A stretch of 64,000 nt of DNA, from assembly GCA_012728015.1 (NCBI GenBank), contig JAAYFY010000093.1, positions 1-64,000 of the forward strand, in the 5' to 3' direction. The translations under genes were made by a program, and so were the position numbers. The DNA comes from Clostridiaceae bacterium (GTDB lineage Bacteria > Bacillota > Clostridia > DSM-8532). Positions 8,267 through 15,373 of the stretch are shown one piece after another. The notes beneath the pieces were generated by a model that was not told the origin of the DNA, made no database searches, and worked only from the letters and a program-made list of their open reading frames with translations. Position 1 is the first letter of the stretch. Every line of letters starts with the position of its first letter.

Positions 8267-9856
8267 ATGGCCTTACTGTTGTTTAAGAACGAATACATAG
8301 AGATTTCCCGTGACGGTGGGTATTTCTATATAAGATCCACCAATAAAGGTTATCCTTTGGAATCGCTAAGCAGAATACTGCAAGATTCTTTCCCCCATGT
8401 AAAAATAACCAACATTACGGCTATTAGAGATGTCATCACGAAAGCGCCGTATGGTCCCGTGGTTTTCGGTCAGGAACGGGAACGTATTGTGGTCACCGTA
8501 TCTTCCGACGAACTGCGGGCCTTCATGACACTGTATGTTCCCGATAATGAATTGGCGCCTGAAAACCGTATTGAACTGGTTAAGGAAATCGTGGAAGCCT
8601 TGAACAATGCCGGCGTTGTATACGGAATTAAGACCGATATCCTGGAAGGTAACCTTATGTCAGGTGTGGAATACCTGATAGCCGAAGGGATACCGGCAGT
8701 TAATGGAACCGATTCCGAAGTTAAGCTTTATGAGATAGAGGCTCCCAAACCAAAGGTCTACGATTCCGGAAAGGTCAACCATTATGAACTGAACCTCATA
8801 CATCACGTGGAAAAAGGCGACTGGCTGGGGGAGAGAAAGGATCCCACCCCTGGCACCCCCGGCAAGAGCGTAAGGGGGAATATCATCCCTCCGATTCCAG
8901 GAAGACTGCTCCCGCTTCTGTATGACCGCACATCGGTCTATGAGGAGCACAAGGATGGAGTGACATACCTTTATGCCAAAAAGACAGGGGCTGTGTATTA
9001 CAGGGGAGATACAATAGGCGTTTACGATTTTTTGGAGATTAAAGGGGATATTGATTTTTCAACCGGCAATGTTGATTTTGACGGCTATCTTTCGGTTAAA
9101 GGAACGGTTGAGGACAACTTCAGCGTCTTTTCCGCCAAAGACATGGAGATTCTCGGTGAATACGGAGTTGGCGCCGCGGCCGAAATCGGCAGCAAGGACG
9201 GCAATGTATATATCAAGGGCGGCATAGCCGGCAAGGGCAAAACCGTGCTCCGTTGCAAGAAGAACCTCTATGTCAAGTTTTTATCCGACATCACTGTGGA
9301 GTGTGAAGGCAATGTCTATGTGGGGTTCTATTGCATGAACACCAATATAAGGGCCCGTCAGGTCGTTGTTGAGGCTCCCCGCGGCAGGATCATAGGCGGA
9401 ACAATAGATGCGGATGTCCGTGTGTCGTCCGCCGATATAGGAAACGTGGCCGAGAACCGTACCGTTATCCGGGTCAGGGGTTTTGACCGGAACAAGCTCA
9501 AAATAGAACTGGACGAGAAAGTGGCCAGGCTTAAGGACACAAGAAGAAAGATAACCGAGCTTCGGCAGCATATCCGGGTCTACTCATGCTCATCTGACCT
9601 TTCAGAAGCGCAGCGAAACAGTTATGAAAAACTGAAGAACCAATACGCCGATCTGAAGGATGAGATTAAAGAGTTGGAATATGAGATAAAAAACCTTGTA
9701 GATGATCTGAAGACACCGGGTGAAGGGGCAGTTATCGTTCGAAACAGGATCTATCCAAGGGTAAGAGTAGAGATAAAGGGCTTGGGCGAGGAGATAACCA
9801 AAGAACAATTCATGACGACTTTCTATTATAAGGACAACGCCATCAAGACCAAATAG
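8267..9856 (+). CDS. fapA: FapA family protein (DUF342)
   Basis: The 529-residue product has the FapA layout. An N-terminal region (1-150) includes GPVVFGQERERI. A central Gly-rich right-handed beta-helix (about 260-400) is rich in turns such as GDIDFSTGNVDFDG and GSKDGNVYIKGGIAGKGK. A coiled coil occupies about 410-480 (KLKIELDEKVARLKD onward). A short terminal strand YPRVRVEIKG closes the protein. The family is linked to flagellar assembly and surface polysaccharide. The start follows AAGGGG with an 8-base gap. The next gene, a GAF-domain protein, begins about 11 bases downstream, implying an operon. Mechanism in this organism is not known. Confidence 0.88.
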   Translation: MALLLFKNEYIEISRDGGYFYIRSTNKGYPLESLSRILQDSFPHVKITNITAIRDVITKAPYGPVVFGQERERIVVTVSSDELRAFMTLYVPDNELAPENRIELVKEIVEALNNAGVVYGIKTDILEGNLMSGVEYLIAEGIPAVNGTDSEVKLYEIEAPKPKVYDSGKVNHYELNLIHHVEKGDWLGERKDPTPGTPGKSVRGNIIPPIPGRLLPLLYDRTSVYEEHKDGVTYLYAKKTGAVYYRGDTIGVYDFLEIKGDIDFSTGNVDFDGYLSVKGTVEDNFSVFSAKDMEILGEYGVGAAAEIGSKDGNVYIKGGIAGKGKTVLRCKKNLYVKFLSDITVECEGNVYVGFYCMNTNIRARQVVVEAPRGRIIGGTIDADVRVSSADIGNVAENRTVIRVRGFDRNKLKIELDEKVARLKDTRRKITELRQHIRVYSCSSDLSEAQRNSYEKLKNQYADLKDEIKELEYEIKNLVDDLKTPGEGAVIVRNRIYPRVRVEIKGLGEEITKEQFMTTFYYKDNAIKTK

Positions 9857-9867
9857 GGGTGACAATT

Positions 9868-10161
9868 TTGGATTACCAGGACATACTGGCTAAGATTCAG
9901 CAGGAAGAGAACAACGACCTTAGTACAAACCTTTATCGTTACAACGGAATACTGGAGGCCATCAGCTTTTTCACCAACAGGCTGACTTATGATCAGATAA
10001 TCCATGCCGCCTTCGATTTCGTCAACGAGCTTCTCACGGTACACAAGTCGGCACTCTACCTCCTGAAGGATGATCAATACAAGAAGGTCAACAGCAGAAA
10101 CCTGTCCCATGCTCCCGATACCATCCCGCGAAACGCGCAGTTGGAGAGCTTCGAACCCTGA
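9868..10161 (+). CDS. N-terminal fragment of a GAF-domain protein (gene appears broken)
   Basis: These 97 codons begin with a helix, then ILEAISFFTNRLTYDQI and SALYLLKDDQYKK, the first half of a GAF sensor domain. The reading stops at TGA 10159-10161 right after LESFEP. The next frame opens with MNLFNNALES, which looks like the closing helix of the same GAF domain. About 75-80 residues appear missing, judged against the second GAF domain in the downstream gene. The start is taken as TTG at 9868, with AGGGGTGAC just upstream; a GTG at 9859 is possible. A deletion with a frame change is the simplest reading. Two coupled proteins (overlap TGATG) remain possible. Confidence 0.55.
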   Translation: MDYQDILAKIQQEENNDLSTNLYRYNGILEAISFFTNRLTYDQIIHAAFDFVNELLTVHKSALYLLKDDQYKKVNSRNLSHAPDTIPRNAQLESFEP

Positions 10162-11630
10162 TGAATCTCTTCAATAACGCCCTTGAAAGCAACTGCAGGC
10201 TTGTGGAACTCCAGAGAGCCAACAAGGAACTGGATGAAAGGGTTTTCAGCCTGTTCGCCATCAACCAGTCGGCCAAGGCCATGCTCACTGAGCACCGGCT
10301 GGAGGAGCTTAACCGTCTTGCGGTGGATGTCTTTTCTGAGCTTACCCTCAGCGCCAACACCGCCTTCTTCCTGTACGATACGAAATCAGAGAAATATGCG
10401 CTCAAAGCATACAGGGACGTATTCCATCCGGAAGCTGGAACCCCATCGGTCAATCTTACACTAAGGCAGGATGCCAAGCCGGTTGTTACCAGGCAGATAG
10501 TGAATACCGCCGACAAAGATGACACCGGATATTTTGCTTCCCTGTTTGAGGAAGGTATGGAACCGCTGGAGGTTCTAAAGGCAAAGTATATCATTTTCAT
10601 ATTCGGCAAGGACACCGAGATTCTTGGGTTCGTAACTCTCGAGGATACCATATCGGGGACAGACTATAAAAAAAGCACCTTTGAACTGGTGGACAGCCTG
10701 GCTTCCTATACCTATATCGCATTGGACAACGCTATGCTGCTCAAGGTGATCAACGATCAAAAAAAGCTCCTGGAAATGAAACTGGACAGGCTGATTATGA
10801 TGAACACCCTGATCAAAAACATCAACAGCGCACAGACCAGCCAGCAGATGATAGACCTGGCCTTTGAAACCCTCACTGTTTCATTTGGGGTGGAAAGCTG
10901 TATGATCGCCCTATACCAGCCCGAGGACCGGAGCCTGCTGGTCAGCGCGGCTGCCGGCGATTCTCTGATTGGGCGCGCGATACCGCTATCTTCCGGGCTT
11001 GAACCATTATTACAGGGCAAGATCATATTCGAACCAGACGCTACCCTGGTTTCGGAATACATAGGAGATGATATCAATGACGAGCTGGGGGATAAGGCTG
11101 GACTTCTGGCCATCCCCATAGCCCTTGAGCATTATGAACTATATGAGATCCGCCTTATAGGCGCCATCCTGATATTTAAACTCCGCAGCAGCCTTCTGAG
11201 TGAAGAGGAGAACACTCTGATCTTTGAGGCCATCGCAAACCATATGGCCCCGTTGCTGGATGGCTATATCAATCTGGACAGGCAAAAGCAGGAATATGTT
11301 CCGGACGTGAAAAAGCAGTTCACCACCGAACTCAAAGCCCGGATAGAGGAATGCCTGGAGTATAATTCCGATCTGGAGATCATCCGCATAGTGGACGAGG
11401 ATGCCACGCCTTTTGCCGGTAGCAATGCGTCCCGCATGGCATCTGAGCAATTCCGGAATGCATATGCCGTATCCTACGACCATACTTTCGTGGTAATCCA
11501 AGATGAGTTTGACCGCAGCCGCCAAGCGCTGGAGGGCATTGCCGATGAGGCCAATGCCTCCATCACCTGCTTCAGGCTGTATAAAGATTTCAACTCCTAT
11601 GACGAGCTTATTGAATTGCTGAACAAATGA
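10161..11630 (+). CDS. GAF-domain protein, downstream part
   Basis: The 489-residue product starts with a GAF-closing helix and coiled coil (residues 1-30). A GAF domain covers about 30-195 (TAFFLYDTKSEKYALK ... FELVDSLASYTYIALDNAML) and a second about 205-375 (SCMIALYQPEDRS ... EAIANHMAPLLDGY). The unrecognised C-terminus of about 110 residues includes TFVVIQDEFDRSRQALEGI. GAF domains bind small ligands or mediate dimers; no output domain is seen. It follows fapA in an operon, so a link to motility or surface control is inferred. The ATG overlaps the preceding stop, and no clear ribosome site precedes it, supporting the view that this is the 3' part of one disrupted gene. Confidence 0.65.
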   Translation: MNLFNNALESNCRLVELQRANKELDERVFSLFAINQSAKAMLTEHRLEELNRLAVDVFSELTLSANTAFFLYDTKSEKYALKAYRDVFHPEAGTPSVNLTLRQDAKPVVTRQIVNTADKDDTGYFASLFEEGMEPLEVLKAKYIIFIFGKDTEILGFVTLEDTISGTDYKKSTFELVDSLASYTYIALDNAMLLKVINDQKKLLEMKLDRLIMMNTLIKNINSAQTSQQMIDLAFETLTVSFGVESCMIALYQPEDRSLLVSAAAGDSLIGRAIPLSSGLEPLLQGKIIFEPDATLVSEYIGDDINDELGDKAGLLAIPIALEHYELYEIRLIGAILIFKLRSSLLSEEENTLIFEAIANHMAPLLDGYINLDRQKQEYVPDVKKQFTTELKARIEECLEYNSDLEIIRIVDEDATPFAGSNASRMASEQFRNAYAVSYDHTFVVIQDEFDRSRQALEGIADEANASITCFRLYKDFNSYDELIELLNK

Positions 11631-11635
11631 CCATC

Positions 11636-11833
11636 TCAGCCGTTGCCGGGCTCTACGACGCGCTTCATGCTTTTTTCAAACTTTACCCTGGAAATCATTA
11701 CAGAATGCTTGCAGCCCAGGCATTCGATCCGGACATCGGCTCCTGTCCTCAGCACCTTCCAGAGTTTACTGCCGCATGGATGCGGCTTTTTCATTTCCAC
11801 CGTGTCGCCTACTTTGAACTGTTTGATTTCCAT
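11636..11833 (-). CDS. DUF951 family small protein
   Basis: The 65-residue product begins MEIKQFKVGDTVEMKKPHPC and continues with KVLRTGADVRIECLGCKHSVMI and RVKFEKS, the full-length pattern of DUF951. The three Cys residues and the beta-rich layout suggest a small SH3-like or nucleic-acid-binding fold, which is inference. The ATG at 11833 overlaps the upstream STAS stop and has GAGGTGG before it. It is convergent with the GAF gene, with a six-base gap. Confidence 0.85.
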   Translation of the reverse strand: MEIKQFKVGDTVEMKKPHPCGSKLWKVLRTGADVRIECLGCKHSVMISRVKFEKSMKRVVEPGNG

Positions 11834-12222
11834 CAAACCACCTCTTGCCGCATAATCGCGTCCCCTTCCGCGGCATCGGCCGAGCGTTTGAGTGTATGCA
11901 ACGCCTCGTTTACGCCGGGGTAGATTTGTATAAAACGATTCAGCCTGGTTGCCGCAAACAACCTGTTTATGTCCGGATTCAGGCCGCAAAGGACCAGTTG
12001 GCCGCCTTTGTCGCGGAATTTCCTGAACGATTCAATAATCATGCCTAAACCGGCACTGTTCAAATAGGATACCTTCCCCATGTCCAGCAGAACGGTCTGG
12101 CAAGCCATCGCGTCACAAAGATCGTTCAGGCGCACCATAAAATCGTCCTGGGTGGAGACACATACCTGGCCTTCTACTGATACAATAGTAAATCCGTCTT
12201 TTTCTCTGATTAGGTAGTTCAT
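11833..12222 (-). CDS. STAS-domain anti-sigma-factor antagonist-like protein
   Basis: The 129-residue product is a single STAS domain of the SpoIIAA/RsbV type. It has VSVEGQVCVSTQDDF, then LLDMGKVSYLNSAGLGMII, where the Ser in the NSAG motif is the usual phosphorylation site. FRKFRDKGGQLVLCGLNPDI follows. Such proteins bind an anti-sigma kinase when unphosphorylated. No partner kinase or sigma factor lies next to it. The last 15 residues are an extra acidic tail. The start is preceded by AAGGAG. It is co-translated with DUF951 through a four-base overlap. Confidence 0.85.
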   Translation of the reverse strand: MNYLIREKDGFTIVSVEGQVCVSTQDDFMVRLNDLCDAMACQTVLLDMGKVSYLNSAGLGMIIESFRKFRDKGGQLVLCGLNPDINRLFAATRLNRFIQIYPGVNEALHTLKRSADAAEGDAIMRQEVV

Positions 12223-12787
12223 GTCATTCTCTCCTTATTAAAACACTTCATTTCTACCCTTGCTGTGTTTCCATAAACATTTATTCAATATTCAATTGCT
12301 CATATCCAGGAAAAATCGATACGTACTCAATTATAGCACATCCTTTCAGGATTTTCTTCTGTTAAATGATTGAGGAATTGGTTTATTTACGGTATCCAAA
12401 TTTTTTTACCCTGAATCGTGGCTTAAAATGGTCCAAAACGCCGGATCGGGAACCGGTTTTCCAGGCATCTTCCTTATAGACTAAAGTTTTCAAGTATCGC
12501 TCGGAATTTGCGGAAAAATGGATAAGCCGCAGGCTTAACCGGTGTCATGAGTAAGTCGTCCCCGTTCATAATATTGAATTGAAGGCACACAGTAAAAAGA
12601 AGTACTATTAAACAGGTTTTTATGTTATTTTTCCTCGGTTGTTGGTAAATAATAAGCGAGAGGGACATCAGGGATTGGGGGTTGATAATAAAGGAACAGG
12701 TATTACATAGCAGAATACTATAGTAAAGGGGTGATTCCACCTAAATAGTCAGTCAAAAACTATCAAAAAACGAGGGTGAAACTCTAA
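12223..12787. other. AT-rich stretch without a convincing gene
   Basis: No reading frame has both a ribosome site and recognisable protein character. A minus-strand frame at 12474-12740 was judged spurious. Short hairpin-capable words near 12730-12780 (GGTGATTCCACC and ATAGT...ACTAT) precede a possible small ORF, so part of this could be its 5' leader. Confidence 0.4.
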
Positions 12788-12841
12788 ATGCATTACTTTA
12801 TGAAACCCTGCCCATCATGCGTGAACCAAGGGGCAGGTTAG
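12788..12841 (+). CDS. Possible 17-residue Cys-containing micropeptide
   Basis: ATG at 12788 opens a 17-codon frame reading MHYFMKPCPSCVNQGAG and stops at TAG 12839-12841. GAGGGTG lies about 9 bases upstream, and a hairpin with a T-rich tail begins at the stop codon. Those two signals are the only support. The CPSC motif could bind metal or form a disulphide or thioether; this is speculation. A structured RNA with a chance frame is an equal alternative, because CTGCCC...GGGCAG inside the frame can pair. Confidence 0.3.
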   Translation: MHYFMKPCPSCVNQGAG

Positions 12842-12885
12842 GCGGATCGGTTAATAAGTGAGAAACCGGTTCGCCTATTTATTTT
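12840..12885 (+). terminator. Probable intrinsic terminator
   Basis: AGGCG...CGGTT pairs with AACCG...CGCCT around a loop of about 11 bases, followed by ATTTATTTT. It would end a short plus-strand transcript that contains the 17-codon frame. No other plus-strand gene lies within 1.1 kb upstream. Confidence 0.6.
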
Positions 12886-12891
12886 CCCTTC

Positions 12892-12956
12892 TGTCATTGC
12901 GGGAAGGCCCCACTTTGTTTGTCATTGCGAGAAGGCGAAGCCGACGAAGCAATCTC
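12892..12956. repeat. Palindromic REP/MITE-like repeat, left part
   Basis: TGTCATTGCGGG is followed by a second TGTCATTGCGAG, AGGCGAAGCCGACGAAG and GCAATCTC. The order matches the left half of the simple copy at 28623-28687. The matching right half appears about 290 bases later at 13242, so the folded element at 13008-13209 sits inside the repeat. Confidence 0.75.
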
Positions 12957-13007
12957 ATCATATCGGCGAACCAAGAGCGTTTAATGTCTGCAAATCCGTG
13001 AATAAGA

Positions 13008-13209
13008 CGTGCTGTTTCTGTCTCGAATGACTCCGCAGGAGCAGATGAAGTTGTATGCGAAATGCGAAGAATCGAGCGGGGGAAAACAACCGGATGTTGT
13101 TTTTAGCCGGCAGTCGCACGGATGCGACGTTGCCGGCGGCCCTGCGAGATCAAGCATGAGCATGCACAACTTCCTGCGACGAGGACTGAAGGAGAGACAG
13201 AACAGCACG
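13008..13209 (+). repeat. Structured repeat element, copy B (possible noncoding RNA)
   Basis: The ends pair over 15-16 bp: CGTGCTGTTTCTGTCTC at 13008-13024 with GAGACAGAACAGCACG at 13194-13209, one bulged T. Inside, CTCC pairs with GGAG, GCAGG with CCTGC, and GAAGTTGT with ACAACTTC, so the whole 202 nt can form one long rod. Its head carries two hairpins: AAAACAACCGGATGTTGTTTT, and GCCGGC-A-GTCGC...GCGAC-GTT-GCCGGC. Residues 13083-13212 are nearly identical to 1-130. No known RNA family is recognised, and no protein-coding signal is present. Strand is arbitrary because the element is palindromic. Confidence 0.7.
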
Positions 13210-13241
13210 GCTGCAAGACGCATTAACTCAGGAAACGTAAT

Positions 13242-13273
13242 AGAGATTGCCGCGCTTTGCCCGCAATGATACA
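13242..13273. repeat. Palindromic REP/MITE-like repeat, right part
   Basis: AGAGATTGCCGCGC...GCCCGCAATGAT(A)CA matches the right half of the repeat family with a few changes. A further decayed fragment CCCGGCCGCTGCGCTCACAATGACA lies at about 13336-13357, just past the end of yfbR. Confidence 0.65.
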
Positions 13274-13359
13274 CAGGGGACGGCAGACTGTACGAAAATA
13301 TGGAATCAAAATGTTTGCAGGAATCCCGTAAAGCCCGGCCGCTGCGCTCACAATGACAA

Positions 13360-13959
13360 TTAATTGAGTTCGTCCAGGGTGAGGTTGAAATTATGGATGA
13401 AATGGTCCATAAAATGCTTTAACTCGGGGTAATCCATCTCCATGAGTCTATTATGTACGGCGATCTTTGCCTTTTCAAACTCCCCGTTCCCCGCCTTTAT
13501 CTCCTCTATGCATTTTATATAGGCGCACAGCCTGTCGGCCATCTTCACAAGTCTGCCTTCTTCGGAATCCTCGTCATAGAACAGGATAGGCCTGTACAAG
13601 GCCGCCAGGTCATCGGGGAGCATGGAAAGAAGCTTTTCCCTTGATACCATCTCCAGGTTGCGGTAGGCCTGGCTGATTTCCGGATTGTAGTACTTGATGG
13701 GTGTGGGGAGATCCCCAGTTATTGTTTCATTACAGTCGTGGTATATGGCAATGAGGGCAACCCTCTCCGGGTTTACTGTCCCTCCATAATACCGGTTTTT
13801 TATCAGCGCGAGGGCATGGGCGATAATCGCCACCTGGAGGCTGTGCTCCTGGATGTTCTCCTGGCTCACGTTGCGCATAAGACTCCAGCGATAGATGTGC
13901 TTCATCCGCGATAAAAAAGCATAGAAGCTGTACTGCTGTTTGCCCTTGCCATGTTCCAT
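13360..13959 (-). CDS. yfbR: 5'-deoxynucleotidase (HD domain, YfbR type)
   Basis: The product dephosphorylates deoxynucleoside 5'-monophosphates. From the ATG at 13959, which has GAGGAG 7 bases upstream, it has 199 residues, the same length as the E. coli protein as remembered. The HD motif is intact: RWSLMRNVSQENIQEHSLQ supplies Arg and His, YHDCNE supplies His-Asp, and TGDLPTPIKYYNPEI and KMADRLCAYIKC follow in the family order. It starts 11 bases after murA and is probably co-transcribed. An in-frame GTG five codons earlier is less likely. Confidence 0.93.
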   Translation of the reverse strand: MEHGKGKQQYSFYAFLSRMKHIYRWSLMRNVSQENIQEHSLQVAIIAHALALIKNRYYGGTVNPERVALIAIYHDCNETITGDLPTPIKYYNPEISQAYRNLEMVSREKLLSMLPDDLAALYRPILFYDEDSEEGRLVKMADRLCAYIKCIEEIKAGNGEFEKAKIAVHNRLMEMDYPELKHFMDHFIHNFNLTLDELN

Positions 13960-13970
13960 GATAATTCTCC

Positions 13971-15230
13971 TCACACGCGTTTAATATCGGCTCCAAGCCT
14001 CTGCAACTTATTTTCTATGAATTCATAACCCCTGTCAATATGATGGATGTCCTGTACCTCGGTGGTTCCCCGGGCAGCCAGCCCGGCCAGGATCAGCGCC
14101 GCTCCGGCCCGAAGGTCGGTAGCCCGGACCTGGGCGCCCTGGAGGCCTTCAGATCCTTCAATAACCGCAGTCCTGCCGTCGAGGCGGATCTGGGCTCCCA
14201 TCCTCCTGAGCTCATTCACATGCATAAATCGGTTTTCAAAAATAGTTTCAACTATAACGCTGGTCCCTTGGGCCCTTGCCATCAGGGCCAGGAACTGGGC
14301 CTGCATATCGGTGGGAAAGCCAGGGAAAGGATGGGTCTTAATGTTCAGAGGCAAAGGCCTTGGCATACCCTTTATCCTGATCTCGGAAAGCGACTCCGAG
14401 ATCTCCATGCCGGCTTCCATCAGCTTTGCGGTTACAGGCTTGAGGTGCTCGGGTACAACATTTTGGAGCGTAATCTCGCCGCCGGTTATGGCAGCGGCCG
14501 CCATCAAAGTCCCTGCCTCGATCCTGTCCGGCATGATGGCATGTTCGGCGCCATGGACATGGTCGACCCCCTCAATGGTGATGGTATCGGTACCCGCCCC
14601 GCTGATCCTGGCCCCCATCTTGCTGAGAAAGCTGGCCAGATCAACGATTTCGGGCTCCGAAGCCGCATTCTCAATCGAGGTACAGCCTTCGGCCAAAACA
14701 GCGCCAATCAGCAGGTTTTCAGTAGCCCCCACGCTGGGGAAGTCCAGGTATACCCTGGAACCCTTGAGCCTGCCGGTCCGCGCCGCAGCCTCTATATAGC
14801 CGTTCCCGTATTCAATACTGGCGTCCATGGCCTCAAAGCCCTTCAAATGCAGGTCCACAGGCCGGGTGCCTATGGGACAGCCCCCGGGCAGCGCCACCTT
14901 CGCCTTGCCGGCTCGCGCCAGCAGGGGCCCCAGAACTAAAAAGGACGCCCGCATTTTACTTACCAGGTCATAAGGAGCAGTATGGCCGGTGATCTCCGGT
15001 GTGCTGATATACAGCTCCCTTTTGCGAATATTGGCTTCCACCATGGCGCCCAGGCCGGAGATCAGATCGCACATGACAAAAACATCATCAAGTCCGGGAA
15101 TATCCTTGATGACACATTGGTCCGCCGTAAGCAGGCAGGCCGAGATAATCGGAAGTATTGCGTTTTTTGAACTGCTGATCTGAACTGTCCCGGAAAGTGA
15201 CTTTCCGCCCTTAATCAAGAATGCTCCCAT
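13971..15230 (-). CDS. murA: UDP-N-acetylglucosamine 1-carboxyvinyltransferase
   Basis: This enzyme transfers enolpyruvate from PEP to UDP-GlcNAc, the first committed step of peptidoglycan synthesis. The 419-residue product has GGKSLSGTVQISSSKNAILP at its N-terminus and GGCPIGTRPVDLHLKG, with the PEP-binding Cys at residue 118. It also has GFPTDMQAQF and DLRAGAALILAGL. Clostridia often carry two copies; which paralogue this is cannot be told. The start at 15230 has GGAAGG 7 bases upstream. Confidence 0.95.
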   Translation of the reverse strand: MGAFLIKGGKSLSGTVQISSSKNAILPIISACLLTADQCVIKDIPGLDDVFVMCDLISGLGAMVEANIRKRELYISTPEITGHTAPYDLVSKMRASFLVLGPLLARAGKAKVALPGGCPIGTRPVDLHLKGFEAMDASIEYGNGYIEAAARTGRLKGSRVYLDFPSVGATENLLIGAVLAEGCTSIENAASEPEIVDLASFLSKMGARISGAGTDTITIEGVDHVHGAEHAIMPDRIEAGTLMAAAAITGGEITLQNVVPEHLKPVTAKLMEAGMEISESLSEIRIKGMPRPLPLNIKTHPFPGFPTDMQAQFLALMARAQGTSVIVETIFENRFMHVNELRRMGAQIRLDGRTAVIEGSEGLQGAQVRATDLRAGAALILAGLAARGTTEVQDIHHIDRGYEFIENKLQRLGADIKRV

Positions 15231-15249
15231 ATCGCTACCTTCCATTCTG

Positions 15250-15276
15250 AAAGCCGGCTTTATTCAAGCCGGCTTT
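15250..15276 (-). terminator. Terminator-like hairpin between the fibronectin gene and murA
   Basis: AAAGCCGGCTT, a five-base loop and AAGCCGGCTTT form a perfect 11-bp stem. It sits 20 bases before the murA start codon and about 100 bases after the end of the fibronectin-type gene. The T tract is only the three stem T residues, so it may be a partial terminator. Confidence 0.55.
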
Positions 15277-15373
15277 CCAATATGTACACGCCGGGTGTTC
15301 AATTGATCAGCCACAGTTTTATTATCCGATCGCAGGATTAATTCATACGTGGTAAAAGCATGTTGGCATGCCA

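Noticed and set aside
12474-12740. Minus-strand 88-codon reading frame
   Set aside because: It starts at GTG with no ribosome site, has no recognisable protein pattern and crosses AT-rich noncoding sequence.
12720-12840. Known riboswitch class
   Set aside because: Compared from memory with c-di-GMP, SAM, TPP, cobalamin, ZTP and fluoride aptamers; none of the core motifs match.
12892-13360. CRISPR array
   Set aside because: The repeated words are palindromic, unevenly spaced and scattered at gene ends. There is no regular repeat-spacer series and no cas gene.
14040-14939. Long plus-strand frame opposite murA
   Set aside because: It is the antisense shadow of a clear murA gene; codon bias in a GC-rich gene makes such frames long.
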